Part shown: positions 21,904-33,822 of the stretch, piece by piece | How positions within the stretch are numbered: the first letter of the stretch is position 1 | Layout: every line of letters starts with the position of its first letter | DNA from: Halichondria panicea | Lineage: Eukaryota > Porifera > Demospongiae > Suberitida > Halichondriidae | Reading direction: 5' to 3' | Length of the DNA: 64,000 nucleotides | Assembly: GCF_963675165.1 (NCBI RefSeq) | Contig: NC_087378.1 | Coordinates: 7,803,273-7,867,272, forward strand | Program-made: the position numbers and the translations under genes | The notes under the pieces: generated by a model | The model's input: the letters and a program-made list of their open reading frames with translations, nothing else | What the model was told of the DNA's origin: nothing | The model's database searches: none

Positions 21904-21960
21904 GTATGTAATGCTATACTTGTTATGCCTCGGTGCACATGCGCAAGCGAGGTATACGGT

Positions 21961-21961
<1 letters not shown>

Positions 21962-22040
<79 letters not shown>
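21962..22040 (+). repeat. (GT)n microsatellite
   Basis: About 80 bp of nearly pure GT, in the intron after ankyrin exon 21790-21903. It directly follows a repeat element with the palindromic-looking tail CGAGGTATACGGTAG. Confidence 0.95.
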
Positions 22041-22042
<2 letters not shown>

Positions 22043-22085
22043 ATAATAGCTAGTAGTAGCTTTATGTTATGTAGCTTTGACACCT

Positions 22086-22144
22086 GTTTTCACATCATTT
22101 GCTGCTTCAGTGCGGAGATGTGGAGTCTAATCCAGGACCTGGAA
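22086..22144 (+). other. Truncated 2A segment fused into an ankyrin intron
   Basis: Homology to the 2A exon begins at GTTTTCACATC, directly joined to ankyrin-intron sequence (TAGCTTTGACACCT). The core CGDVESNPGPG and its donor are intact; the leader exon sequence upstream is gone. The same junction recurs at 24055 and 26321. Confidence 0.75.
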
Positions 22145-23850
22145 GTAAGTCACAGCTTGTCACTAGCCGACTAATAATACATTGTTTGCAGACACTGGAT
22201 ATGAGAGAATGGTTTCTTGTGCTGAGAGGATTATTGAGGGCCTTTCCAGAGACTCCATTGGAATAGCTATCTCACTGTTCTCGAAGGGACTTATATCTGA
22301 TGCTGTTATGATGGAGACAATAGAATTGAATGAAACTAAAGTGGACAAAGCTAGAAGACTCTTCACAGCTGTTTTAGAGGCTGTTAAGCTTAATCCAGGG
22401 AGGTACGATGATTTCTTAGCGATACTTCGAGAGCATGGAGTGTACACGGATCTATTGGAAATGCTTGAAATCAAAGGTATGATCCTTGCTCTTTCTTAAT
22501 ATTATACCAGAATTTATTTATATTAGAAAGAGGTGAAGCAACAACTGAAAGTGAACCCGTTCCTTCTGAGGAGGAAGTTGTAGCTAGACGTCAACATCTT
22601 AATGCTGTAAGTGTGCCATGTACAGTGCTTATTCTTTTGGTCACCATTGTCCTTAGCTGCATCATACTATGCTATAATAATACATGGTCTGTATCAGACA
22701 CATAATAATAGGTATATGCATGGTTTTGGAAAATGCCCTTATACTAAATGGGACACCTAACTGTATGAGACCAAATGTGGACGTTACAAGGCAAGGTAAT
22801 AATGTAGTAACTAACAAGTCAATGTCCTCAGGCCAAACCATTTCATCTGCTACTCCCCCTTCAGATGAATAAAAAGATACATCAGAGTGATTTGAAACAA
22901 GTTTATGAGCTATTGCTTCCTGCTAGGACCATCTGGTTCAACTTAGGAATTGCTCTCGGACTAAGCTCAAGCACACTGGCTGGCATTGAGGAAAACAATG
23001 TATTTAAACCCGATAAGTACCTCATGAAGATGCTTGAGATCGTCCTTCATACTAACACCAATCTCACTTGGTCTGGTTTGTGTGAAGCCCTTAGGACACC
23101 ATCAGTGGCTCGTAATGATGTGGCCGAAGATATTGAAGCAATGATTCGTACAAAACGAAAAAGTCCAATCCTTCGTAACGATGGAAATTCTGAGGAAGGA
23201 CTGAAAAGTGAGAGTGATGCTTATGGAAAAACCATGTGTTGTAGTCTCTCCTCCCTCTCCCATTGTGTACCGAGGGGCAGATCAACATCACATATTAATG
23301 GCTAACATTTTTCCATTCCATACAGTCCCTCCAGCTCAGCTTCCAGAACCAGAGTCCTCCCCAGAATACAACACGATGTTGTCCTGCACACCACAGCTCA
23401 TTACCGCTATAGCTCAAGACCCACTGACAATCTGCGATGAGATGACTGCAGCTGGTCTCATTCAGTCGGTTTACATACGAGAATTTATCCGCTACCCCAT
23501 GCACACTGACCGTGCCAAGGCAACCAAGTTGGTGGACTTCATGACGGATCGAGTCAAGACCTCTCCCTCTGACTTTGACAAGTTTATGAATATCCTGAAA
23601 ATATTTCCCTGGACTAAGAGTGCCATTACAGACATTCTCCAGAAGAAGTTGATCAAAGAGGGAAAACTGGTGAATTACATCTAGCTTAAATGTAATAGCA
23701 TTAGTAATTGTCTAATAGAAAGAGGGGACTCTGATGGTGACCTCGGATAAGTTGCTGGCAGAATGTCGCAGTGAGACAGCTGACATTGAAGTGGTGAGAG
23801 GCTACCTGGAGCAAGAAGACTGTGATGTCAATATCAGAGATGATGATAGG
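22111..23850 (+). CDS. Repeat unit 1: 2A core-CARD-Death-CARD-ankyrin
   Basis: Exons: 22111-22144 (2A core CGDVESNPGPG, in-frame only if TTTGCTGCTTCAG is used as acceptor), 22192-22476 (CARD-like: GLISDAVMMETIELNE, DKARRL, YDDFLAIL), 22527-22606 (linker), 22865-23207 (Death: YELLLPARTIWFNLGIALGL, LTWSGLCEALRTPS), 23326-23669 (second CARD-like), 23719-23850 (ankyrin-type). Phases match at every junction. Two inferred donors (AAAA|gtgaga at 23207, CTG|gtgaat at 23669) bypass nearby stops. No ATG precedes the 2A core, so this unit depends on splicing from the upstream exons. A near-identical copy follows at 24080-25818. Confidence 0.55.
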
Positions 23851-23906
23851 GTATGTAATGCTATACTTGTTATGCCTTGGTGCACATGCGCAAGCGAGGT
23901 ATACGG

Positions 23907-24009
<103 letters not shown>

Positions 24010-24079
24010 CTATAATAGCTAGTAGTAGCTTTATGTTATGTAGCTTTGACACCTGTTTTCACATCATTTGCTGCTTCAG

Positions 24080-25818
24080 TGCGGAGATGTGGAGTCTAAT
24101 CCAGGACCTGGAAGTAAGTCACAGCTTGTCACTAGCCGACTAATAATACATTGTTTGCAGACACTGGATATGAGAGAATGGTTTCTTGTGCTGAGAGGAT
24201 TATTGAGGGCCTTTCCAGAGACTCCATTGGAATAGCTATCTCACTGTTCTCGAAGGGACTTATATCTGATGCTGTTATGATGGAGACAATAGAATTGAAT
24301 GAAACTAAAGTGGACAAAGCTAGAAGACTCTTCACAGCTGTTTTAGAGGCTGTTAAGCTTAATCCAGGGAGGTACGATGATTTCTTAGCGATACTTCGAG
24401 AGCATGGAGTGTACACGGATCTATTGGAAATGCTTGAAATCAAAGGTATGATCCTTGCTCTTTCTTAATATTATACCAGAATTTATTTATATTAGAAAGA
24501 GGTGAAGCAACAACTGAAAGTGAACCCGTTCCTTCTGAGGAGGAAGTTGTAGCTAGACGTCAACATCTTAATGCTGTAAGTGTGCCATGTACAGTGCTTA
24601 TTCTTTTGGTCACCATTGTCCTTAGCTGCATCATACTATGCTATAATAATACATGGTCTGTATCAGACACATAATAATAGGTATATGCATGGTTTTGGAA
24701 ATGCCCTTATACTAAATGGGACACCTAACTGTATGAGACCAAATGTGGACGTTACAAGGCAAGGTAATAATGTAGTAACTAACAAGTCAATGTCCTCAGG
24801 CCAAACCATTTCATCTGCTACTCCCCCTTCAGATGAATAAAAAGATACATCAGAGTGATTTGAAACAAGTTTATGAGCTATTGCTTCCTGCTAGGACCGA
24901 ATGGTTCAGCTTAGGACATGCTCTCGGACTAAGCTCAAGCACACTGGCTGGCATTGAGGAAAACAATGTATTTAAACCCGATAAGTACCTCATGAAGATG
25001 CTTGAGATCGTCCTTCATACTAACACCAATCTCACTTGGTCTGGTTTGTGTGAAGCCCTTAGGACACCATCAGTGGCTCGTAATGATGTGGCCGAAGATA
25101 TTGAAGCAATGATTCGTACAAAACGAAAAAGTCCAATCCTTCGTAACGATGGAAATTCTGAGGAAGGACTGAAAAGTGAGAGTGATGCTTATGGAAAAAC
25201 CATGTGTTGTAGTCTCTCCTCCCTCTCCCATTGTGTACCGAGGGGCAGATCAACATCACATATTAATGGCTAACATTTTTCCATTCCATACAGTCCCTCC
25301 AGCTCAGCTTCCAGAACCAGAGTCCTCCCCAGAATACAACACGATGTTGTCCTGCACACCACAGCTCATTACCGCTATAGCTCAAGACCCACTGACAATC
25401 TGCGATGAGATGACTGCAGCTGGTCTCATTCAGTCGGTTTACATACGAGAATTTATCCGCTACCCCATGCACACTGACCGTGCCAAGGCAACCAAGTTGG
25501 TGGACTTCATGACGGATCGAGTCAAGACCTCTCCCTCTGACTTTGACAAGTTTATGAATATCCTGAAAATATTTCCCTGGACTAAGAGTGCCATTACAGA
25601 CATTCTCCAGAAGAAGTTGATCAAAGAGGGAAAACTGGTGAATTACATCTAGCTTAAATGTAATAGCATTAGTAATTGTCTAATAGAAAGAGGGGACTCT
25701 GATGGTGACCTCGGATAAGTTGCTGGCAGAATGTCGCAGTGAGACAGCTGACATTGAAGTGGTGAGAGGCTACCTGGAGCAAGAAGACTGTGACGTCAAT
25801 ATCAGAGATGATGATAGG
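24080..25818 (+). CDS. Repeat unit 2: 2A core-CARD-Death-CARD-ankyrin
   Basis: Exons: 24080-24113 (2A core), 24161-24445 (CARD-like), 24496-24575 (linker), 24833-25175 (Death), 25294-25637 (CARD-like), 25687-25818 (ankyrin-type). Same phases and inferred donors as the unit at 22111-23850. The Death exon differs from unit 1 at a small cluster (EWFSLGHALGL here, IWFNLGIALGL there). The other exons read as identical, so duplication or gene conversion is very recent. Confidence 0.55.
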
Positions 25819-25874
25819 GTATGTAATGCTATACTTGTTATGCCTTGGTGCACATGCGCAAGCGAGGTATACGG

Positions 25875-26275
<401 letters not shown>

Positions 26276-26320
26276 CTATAATAGCTAGTAGTAGCTTTAT
26301 GTTATGTAGCTTTGACACCT

Positions 26321-26379
26321 GTTTTCACATCATTTGCTGCTTCAGTGCGGAGATGTGGAGTCTAATCCAGGACCTGGAA
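26321..26379 (+). other. Truncated 2A segment (DVESNPGP)
   Basis: Same junction and core as at 22086-22144 and 24055-24113. In-frame with upstream ankyrin exon 25687-25818 only through the CTGCTTCAG acceptor. Confidence 0.7.
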
Positions 26380-29300
26380 GTAAGTCACAGCTTGTCACTA
26401 GCCGACTAATAATACATTGTTTGCAGACACTGGATATGAGAGAATGGTTTCTTGTGCTGAGAGGATTATTGAGGGCCTTTCCAGAGATCCCAGGGGACTG
26501 GCTACCTCACTGTTGTCTAGGGGACTGATATCTGACACTGTTCTGAAGAAAACAATAGAATTGAATGAAACTAAAGTGGACAAAGCTAGAAAACTCTACA
26601 CAACCATTTTTCAGATTGTAACGGAGTATCCAGAGAGGTACGATGATTTCTTAGCGATACTTCGAGAGAATGGAGGAATGTACACGGATCTATTGGAATT
26701 GCTTGAAGCTGAAGGTATGATCACTGCTCTTTCCTTCAGAATAAACTTAATAAGCAACGATTCCTACTGCTGAAATAGAGCCAAGGATTTGTAAGAGAAA
26801 ACACCATGTGTTGTAATAACTCTTGCTAACACCACACCACTAACACTGTGCTCTATTCTACAGCCACTCCTAATTCACAGCAAGAAAGACGTCCCATTCC
26901 ACAACCAAGACTATCTCCTCATCACCAAAAAGGTATTCATATTGCACTGTATTCGTCTGTTCAATATAATGTTTGTGTACGTGTTACATGCTTAGCCACT
27001 CCTCCCTCTCCCATTGTGTACTATAAGGGGTTCCTATGAACTACCATAAATTATCAGTTACATGTCAATGGCATACAGTCCCTCCAGCTCAGCTTCTAGA
27101 ACCAGTCTACTCCCCAGAATACAAGACGATGTTGTCCTGCACACTACAGCTCAATGACATCATAGCTCAGGACCCACAGAGAACCTGCGATGTGATGATT
27201 GCAGCTGGTCTCATTCAGTCAGTTCACATTCGAGATTTTATCCGCCACCCCACACACACCGACCGTGCCAAGGCAACCAAGTTGGTGGACTTCATGACAG
27301 ATCGAGTCAGGACCTCTTCCTCTGACTTTGACAAGTTTATGGAAATCCTGAAAAGATTGTCCTGGACTGAACGCCTTGTAGGCATCCTCCAGAGCACCTA
27401 TCAGCAGATTCTGAAGTTGATTGAAGAGGAAAAACTGGTGAATTAGCTGCTTATACATGTAGTTAAATGTAATAGCTAATAGTATCCTCTGATGGTGGTC
27501 CCCATGCAGGTGGTCCCCATGCAGACTATGGTGGCAGCACTTAGAGCTCCATCTGTAGGAGAGAATGATGTTGCTATAGACATTGAGGAGCGTTACATAT
27601 CAATTAGGTCTCCACCTTCAAGTCCGCAGTTGGAAGAGGAAACAAAAGATAACAAAGCAGGTACGTCAGACAGACATGTTAAATCATTATTATAGAGATT
27701 AATCTCAGCAGTGAAGGTTCTCAAACGTAAAAACAGTTTTGTGATCAAAGATGAATTTGCTGACCTTTCTATTGAAACAAAAAACATCTTGAAGCAAAGT
27801 AATGTCACTATTATCGATTTCAAACTTCGACTAATGATTCTTTGTGGCGATGTGCCGGACTTGGATGATTTTGATAAGATTTTTGCCTATTACGTGAACA
27901 GTGCGGAATGGTCTCATATGAATAGTGATGTTCTGTGTCAACTTATTGAACGATTTGGGGACAAAAAGTTGAAAAAACTAAAAAAGGAGTTTGAAGAAAA
28001 GAAGGCAGGATATTTAGTGGCGACTAAAATCAGTGACTACATTACAAAGAATACGGTTTCAAATCAAAGTAATTGCACTGGAGGTCGCCGAAGGAACAGT
28101 AAAGGCTATCGAGACCAGCTAAAAATGAAGCTGAAACTTGAGGTGAACATAAGTACGCTAACTTTGAAATACATTACTGACCTGTGGAAGAAATTGGCTT
28201 ACCTAAACCTACCTAACATTTATTTGATTTTGGACAGTATTGTTGGTGGTAGTCTTTGGGTTACATGGTCTATCACTCTTCCACGTATTATCACTCTTCC
28301 ACGTATTGCTTCTGAATTTCAAGACAAAGTGAAGCATCCAGAAGCTTTGAAATTCTTCAAAGACAACCTCATTGTTCAAGTAATACTTAATGGTCAGTGT
28401 CTGTATTCTGCAAATGGAGAAGAATTAACTGACTCCATGAAAAGCTCTGCCTCTGTGTTTTCACCATCCGGATCTATTGGGGAACATACTGAACCATTTA
28501 AAAAGAAGGTATGGTCAAATAAGTGAAGTGCAATTATGTATTTATAATAACTGTTCTCAGGCAATCTCGGAGAAGTTACTGGCAGAATGTCGCAGTAAGA
28601 CAGCTGACATTGAAGTGGTGAGAGGCTACCTGGAGCAAGAAGACTGTGACGTCAATATCAGGGATGATTATTGGGTATGTAATGTGTTGTATGGTTATAC
28701 GGTAGTGTGTTTGTGTGTGTGTCTGTGCTATAATAGCTAGTAGTAGCTTTATGTTATGTAGCTTTGACACCTCCACCGATGCATCAGCACCCGCTGTGCT
28801 TTCATTTATATAATGGCTCTTGTACTGTAGCTCCACAGGAGTCCATTGATGTGGGCTCTTGAGAACAAACACTTTGATATTGCCAAACTGCTCCTGCAAT
28901 ACAAGCCTCAAGTTCGTATTCAGGACACGGTAATCCTCTTACTATAATGGCAGGGTACAATGTAACATTGTGTGTGTACAGGTAGGGTGGTCTCCGTTGT
29001 TGCTGGCCAGTAGAGCAGGAGACCTGGAGATAGTGCAGGGAATAGTGGCACTGGGAGCAGAGATTGACCTGCTTATAAATGTGAGTGAGACAATACCTGC
29101 ATTGTGTGTTATGGTAGTAACTGTCTAACAGACAAAACAGACTCCTCTGATATGGGCTGCTTACAAGGGTCATGCAGAGGTGGTTACATTTCTATTGGAG
29201 AAAGGAGCATTTGTGGATTTCCCTGATGAGGTATGAACAACTCTTTTATTATACGGTAGTGTGTGCGTGTACATGTGTGTGCGTGTGTGTGTGCGTGTGC

Positions 29301-31981
29301 GTGTGTAGACTGCTATACAGCTGCTCAAGGATCAATGAAGTGCAAGTAAGAGTTTCTATATAGGCTTCTAGTCATGTTTTCTTGGATTTTAATTCGTAAT
29401 AATGCTTCGTTCTCCAAGTTTTGCTTACTTGGAATGCCATTACAGCCTTTTCAGAAGAGTGCGTAGTAAAACTTGTTTTTGGAGTGTTGCTACTCTACTT
29501 AGTAGTTAGCTCTGCACTAGAATGCTAGCAGTGAGAAGAGAGCTGCAAGGCTCTACTGTACTGATGCAGCAGGCATTCATTTTTGACTTTGTACTTTGTC
29601 ATCCTTTCTAACAATCATGATTGATCATTTCCCACTCTTGTTTCCCTGTGATTAGCCTGATACAAACATCCACCGAGGCATCAGCACCTGTGGCGCTTTT
29701 ATTTTTCTATAGATACATTCATACTGATAGTACCATATAGCGCGGAATTTTCGCTGATTTCGTGGATTAGCAATCCTACACAAAACTTAAGTCCACGAAA
29801 ATGTTATCTGCTATAACGTGCAAAAGAATAAAGGCGTGGCTTCCGGTAAGCAGTCATGTACCTCGAAATTTTCGCGCTATAAATTTATTATGGTATACAA
29901 CGAAGTGTAACTGATGTAGATCTATGTAGAATGTTAAAGTTCAGTTTAGCGGAAATTGGCCTTTGTGGCAGCTACATAGGTCCCCAATATGACTACCGTA
30001 TAGAGGTTATTTCTAGGGGGCAAAATATTCGTGGAGGCCAAGTAATATTTAGCCAGTTTGTGGATATTATTTTCGTGGTTGCTGCTTGCACTGCAGGAAA
30101 GGTAGGAAGGTCGCTTCATTCGTGGGTAAGATATTCAAGATTCAACCACAAAAACCACGAATATTTTAATTGTCCCCCCCTCCGAAAATTACCCGCTATA
30201 TCAAACACCACTGTCCCATCCCTATAGCTATTTTATTGTCTATATCACACAGTATGGGTGGACTCCAGTCATGCAAGCCAGTAAGGAAGGTCATGTGGAT
30301 GTGGTGAATATTTTACTAAAGTATGATGCAAAGGCTAATCATAAAAACAATGTAAGGAGACTTATGATTCAGAATGACTTGTGTATCATCTCAAACTTGT
30401 ATGAATTGCAGGATGGGATGACTGCTCTATCTTTGGCTGCCAAATACAACCACCCCGATGTAGTGAAGGTTCTTGAACAAGGTAATCATGCATCGCAATA
30501 TTATCATAAGGAGATTTCCAATTTGTTTTCTAATGCAGACAAATATCGTAATTTAATTGATCGATGTACTAAATGCAATTTTGGGGAACGATGGTATTAT
30601 GGGTCAACTAAAACAAAGAGGTGTAGATGGTATTATGGGTCAACTAAAACAAAGAGGTGTAGATGGTATTATGGGTCACTAAAACAAAGAGGTGTAGATG
30701 GTATTATGGGTCACTAAAACAAAGAGGTGTAGATGGTATTATGGGTCACTAAAACAAAGAAGTGTAGATGGTATTATGGGTCACTAAAACAAAGAGGTGT
30801 AGATGGTATTTTATGGGTCACTAAAACAAAGAGGTGTAGATGGTATTATGGGTCACTAAAACAAAGAGGTGTAGATGGTATTATGGGTCACTAAAACAAA
30901 GAGGTGTAGATGGTATTATGGGTCACTAAAACAAAGAGGTGTAGATGGTATTATGGGTCACTAAAACAAAGAGGTGTAGATGGTATTATGGGTCACTAAA
31001 ACAAAGAGGTGTAGATGGTATTATGGGTCACTAAAACAAAGAGGTGTAGATGGTATTTTATGGGTCACTAAAACAAAGAGGTGTAGATGGTATTATGGGT
31101 CACTAAAACAAAGAGGTGTAGATGGTATTATGGGTCACTAAAACAAAGAGGTGTAGATGGTATTATGGGTCACTAAAACAAAGAGGTGTAGATGGTATTA
31201 TGGGTCACTAAAACAAAGAGGTGTAGATGGTATTATGGGTCACTAAAACAAAGAGGTGTAGATGGTATTATGGGTCACTAAAACAAAGAAGTGTAGAGGC
31301 TTGTACTACAAGCATGAACTACCGTAGAAAGTATATAAATTATTAATTAATCAAGCCAAATTAACCACTAATTGACCACAACCATGCGTTCTCAACAGTA
31401 TTTTTACATTGGAAAATAAATAATTAATTTTATTGTCTCCCCTTAATTAATGTACCAAGTATGCAGTCTCCCCTTAATTAATGACCTTATGAAGCACCTT
31501 CAGATTGCCATGGCCCAACAACTGAAAATAAGCTCAGTCCAACTGTGGAGAAAGTTGTAGCAAAACCTGATGGTCATAATGCTGTAAGTTACCATATTCT
31601 GTGAATAATAATGTCCTTCGCTGTGTTAGTGTTGCATGCCATTATAGTTGGTCTCTGAGTCTCATCTGTTAATTCCCTTTTCACTCTCAGATGAATCAAT
31701 GGATATTTTCAACTTATGGAAAAGCTCATGAGCTATTGTGGTCTGCTAGGAGCGAATGGTACAACTTAGGAATTGCTCTCGCAGTAGACCCAAACACACT
31801 GGCAAGCATCAAGAAATCCAACCCAAGTAACAGCGATGACTGCTTCAATGATATGCTTAAGAATTGCTCAGAGACAAACACCAGTCTCACTTGGTCTGGT
31901 TTGTGTGAAACCCTTAGGAAACCATCAGTGGCTCGTAATGATGTGGCAGAAAGTATTGAAGCATTTGTACAAAACGGATAA
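26346..31981 (+). CDS. Repeat unit 3: 2A core-CARD-CARD-half Death-Dom-ankyrin-Death
   Basis: Exons: 26346-26379 (2A core), 26427-26714 (CARD-like variant, GLISDTVLKKTIELNE), 26864-26932 (Pro-rich linker), 27079-27437 (CARD-like), 27525-27660 (half Death), 27712-28508 (Dom), ankyrin exons 28561-28674, 28831-28929, 28982-29080, 29132-29230, 30253-30351, 30412-30481, linker 31504-31583, Death 31691-31981 (TAA). Phases agree throughout. Dom has an 18-bp internal duplication (TLPRI repeated). As at 16.7 kb, the ROCO GTPase exon is reduced to a stub (from 30539, stop 30717) inside a 35-bp minisatellite; splicing 30481 to 31504 keeps the frame. Whether this is one transcript with the upstream units is unknown. 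Confidence 0.55.
29731..30202. repeat. MITE-like pair in ankyrin intron
   Basis: Second copy of the pair described at 15824-16340. The first element (about 29731-29894) is shortened internally; the second (about 29994-30202) is near full length. It lies in the ~1 kb intron 29231-30252, which otherwise holds only a GT-rich tract. Confidence 0.6.
30592..31297 (+). repeat. 35-bp minisatellite, about 20 copies
   Basis: Same unit as at 16728-16937, with minor variants (an extra A in the first two units, occasional TTTA). It occupies the position of the ROCO GTPase exon seen at 38601-40855. Sequence 31298-31503 matches 16938-17142 and holds no gene. Confidence 0.92.
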
Positions 31982-32306
31982 TACCAAGCCTTCTTAGCGA
32001 TAAACTGAAAGAAAGTTTATAGAGGAACCTTTATGGTAGAGACAGCTGTTTAAAATACGGCTCAACACAAGAACTTTATGCTAGGATTTTTACGTTAGCT
32101 ACATGTAGCTGACATGATGTATAATTTATAGCATTTGTGTATGGCATGCAATGAATCTCATTAAATATTAAATGAGGAAGTGGTTTAGCTGACATGACGA
32201 TTATTTGTGTATGGCATGCAATGAATCTCATTAAATGAGGAAGTGGTTTAATTCTGAGCTAATTACTAGCTAGTTCTGTGTGGGCCAAAGTGAGGCGTAG
32301 AGTCGA
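31982..32306 (+). other. Shared 3' flank between Death exon and 2A exon
   Basis: Non-coding stretch after the Death-domain stop. It is conserved with 17621-17875 and 41745-42024 (GAAAGAAAGTTTATAG, GGAAGTGGTTTA). It contains a ~60-bp local duplication (GTGTATGGCATGCAATGAATC repeated). It probably holds the 3' UTR of the Death gene and the promoter of the 2A-CARD gene, but no clear poly(A) signal or promoter motif is seen. Confidence 0.5.
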
Positions 32307-32600
32307 ATGTCTCCTCTCAATGTCTCTCTGCTGGTTCTGGCATTCTGTTTGCTGCTTCAGTGTGGAGATGTCAAGCCCAATCCAGGACCAACAAGTAAGA
32401 TATAAGTTGTGCATACAGTATGAGACTCTCTGTTTCCATTGATAGATCCTGGGTATAAAGTAATGCTTTCTTGTGGAGAAGAGATCTAGATTGTGGAAGG
32501 TCTCTCCAGAAATCTGGAAGCTATAGCTCTACCATTGCTTGCTAAAAACTGGATGTATATGAGGAGACAATCGAGCTAAACGAAACTAAAGACACCTAAT
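32307..32600 (+). pseudogene. Broken 2A-CARD gene start, second copy
   Basis: Exon 32307-32394 is an intact signal-like 2A exon (MSPLNVSLLVLAF then LLLQCGDVKPNPGPT). The CARD-like exon that follows (from about 32447) carries the same 6-bp insertion with in-frame TAG as the copy at 17876, so the downstream product would end after about 12 residues (NPGYKVMLSCGEEI). Later deletions match the first copy. The block and its RPS8 neighbour were duplicated after this lesion arose; the palindrome of the first copy is absent here. Confidence 0.75.
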
Positions 32601-32774
32601 AGTGTTGAAACTAGTGGCAGCAATCTCTATTCCAAAAACCAATTAGCATGATGGAAATTCGAAGCATCGAGCAATGTGTTTGTACAATGGCAACTACTCC
32701 AGGGGCTCTGAAGGTACTTAGTATTTATGTATAGTCTACCACATTGAGTTGATCTTCTGCTTTTACTTGCTCAG

Positions 32775-33630
32775 CTATATCGAGAAAATGTCGTGTCCTG
32801 GATATTGTCTACAATGCCAGCAACAACGAGCCAAGACTCTAGTCAAGAACTGTATAGTGTTGATCGACTGCACTCGCTTCAAACAATGGTAAGCTCCTTT
32901 ATACGAGAATCTATTGAACTGAGCAAACCAACTATATTTACTTTTTGAACTCTTGGTTCAGTGATTGATCGTATACCCTAACTTCTGTTGCGTAGATTCG
33001 AGGCACATTTTATGGGATTCCTCTAGGCCGCAAGAAGTCAAAGAAGACAGAGGTAAGAAAATTGTCGTGCACTAGTCATTAATTTAAAATGTCTGATTGA
33101 TATTATACCATTATTTTATGTGTTACAGTAAAAATTGTTTTGTAGGAATCGACTGAAGATCATGTTCTATCTGTTAAGAAGTCCAACCACATTCAGAAGA
33201 AGCTTGCTGCCAGGAAATCCACCTCCAAGATTGACCCACACGTAGAGGAGCAGTTCCTCACTGGAAGACTTCTAGGTGAGTAGTGTACGTTGCCTCCCTT
33301 GAGTGTAAACACTGTCTTTAGTATGTATCTGTGTTGTCAATTAATTTTTACCACAATTTGGGAAAGGGGGTGAGCTTTTGTTGAATGGTTCTTTAAAACT
33401 GTTGTCCTTTTCTAGCTGTGACAACATGTTACGTACGTTAGAAATACAGTTTAGTATAGTGTAGTAGTATCCAACCAACTATCAATTATCATAGATTATG
33501 TGTGTGTCCACTGTCTGCAGCGTGCGTGTCATCTCGACCAGGGCAGAGTGGCCGGTGTGATGGGTACATTCTAGAGGGCAAGGAGCTCGAGTTCTATCAG
33601 AGAAAACTCAAGTCCAAGAAGGGAAAATAA
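32775..33630 (+). pseudogene. RPS8: Ribosomal protein S8 (eS8) pseudogene, second copy
   Basis: Better preserved than the copy at 18378. The last exon (33521-33630) reads [19 protein letters not shown] and ends [10 protein letters not shown] then TAA, a normal RPS8 C-terminus. Exon 33146-33274 reads HIQKKLAARKSTSKIDPHVE. Exon 32775-32888 has the same TAG/frameshift as the first copy, and exon 2 has an extra base (CATTTTATGGG). Upstream exons are missing, so it cannot make full-length protein. Confidence 0.82.
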
Positions 33631-33822
33631 ACTCTATCATGAAACTGTTTTCATTATGTCATCTTGTAACTTTCCTGGTGTGTTTGATGATTAATTTTGT
33701 TCTTGTGTTATACTTGATGGATCTTCACAAGTTTATTCATACATGGGTGGTATTGTCACACCCAGTATTAAATGGCTACTGATTTTGAATTTGAAGGCCA
33801 TTAGCTGAGCTGGAAAGAAAGT

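Noticed and set aside
30592-31297. Regular ~35-bp repeats that superficially resemble a CRISPR array.
   Set aside because: Units are contiguous with no unique spacers, the surroundings are animal multi-exon genes, and there are no cas genes. It is a minisatellite.
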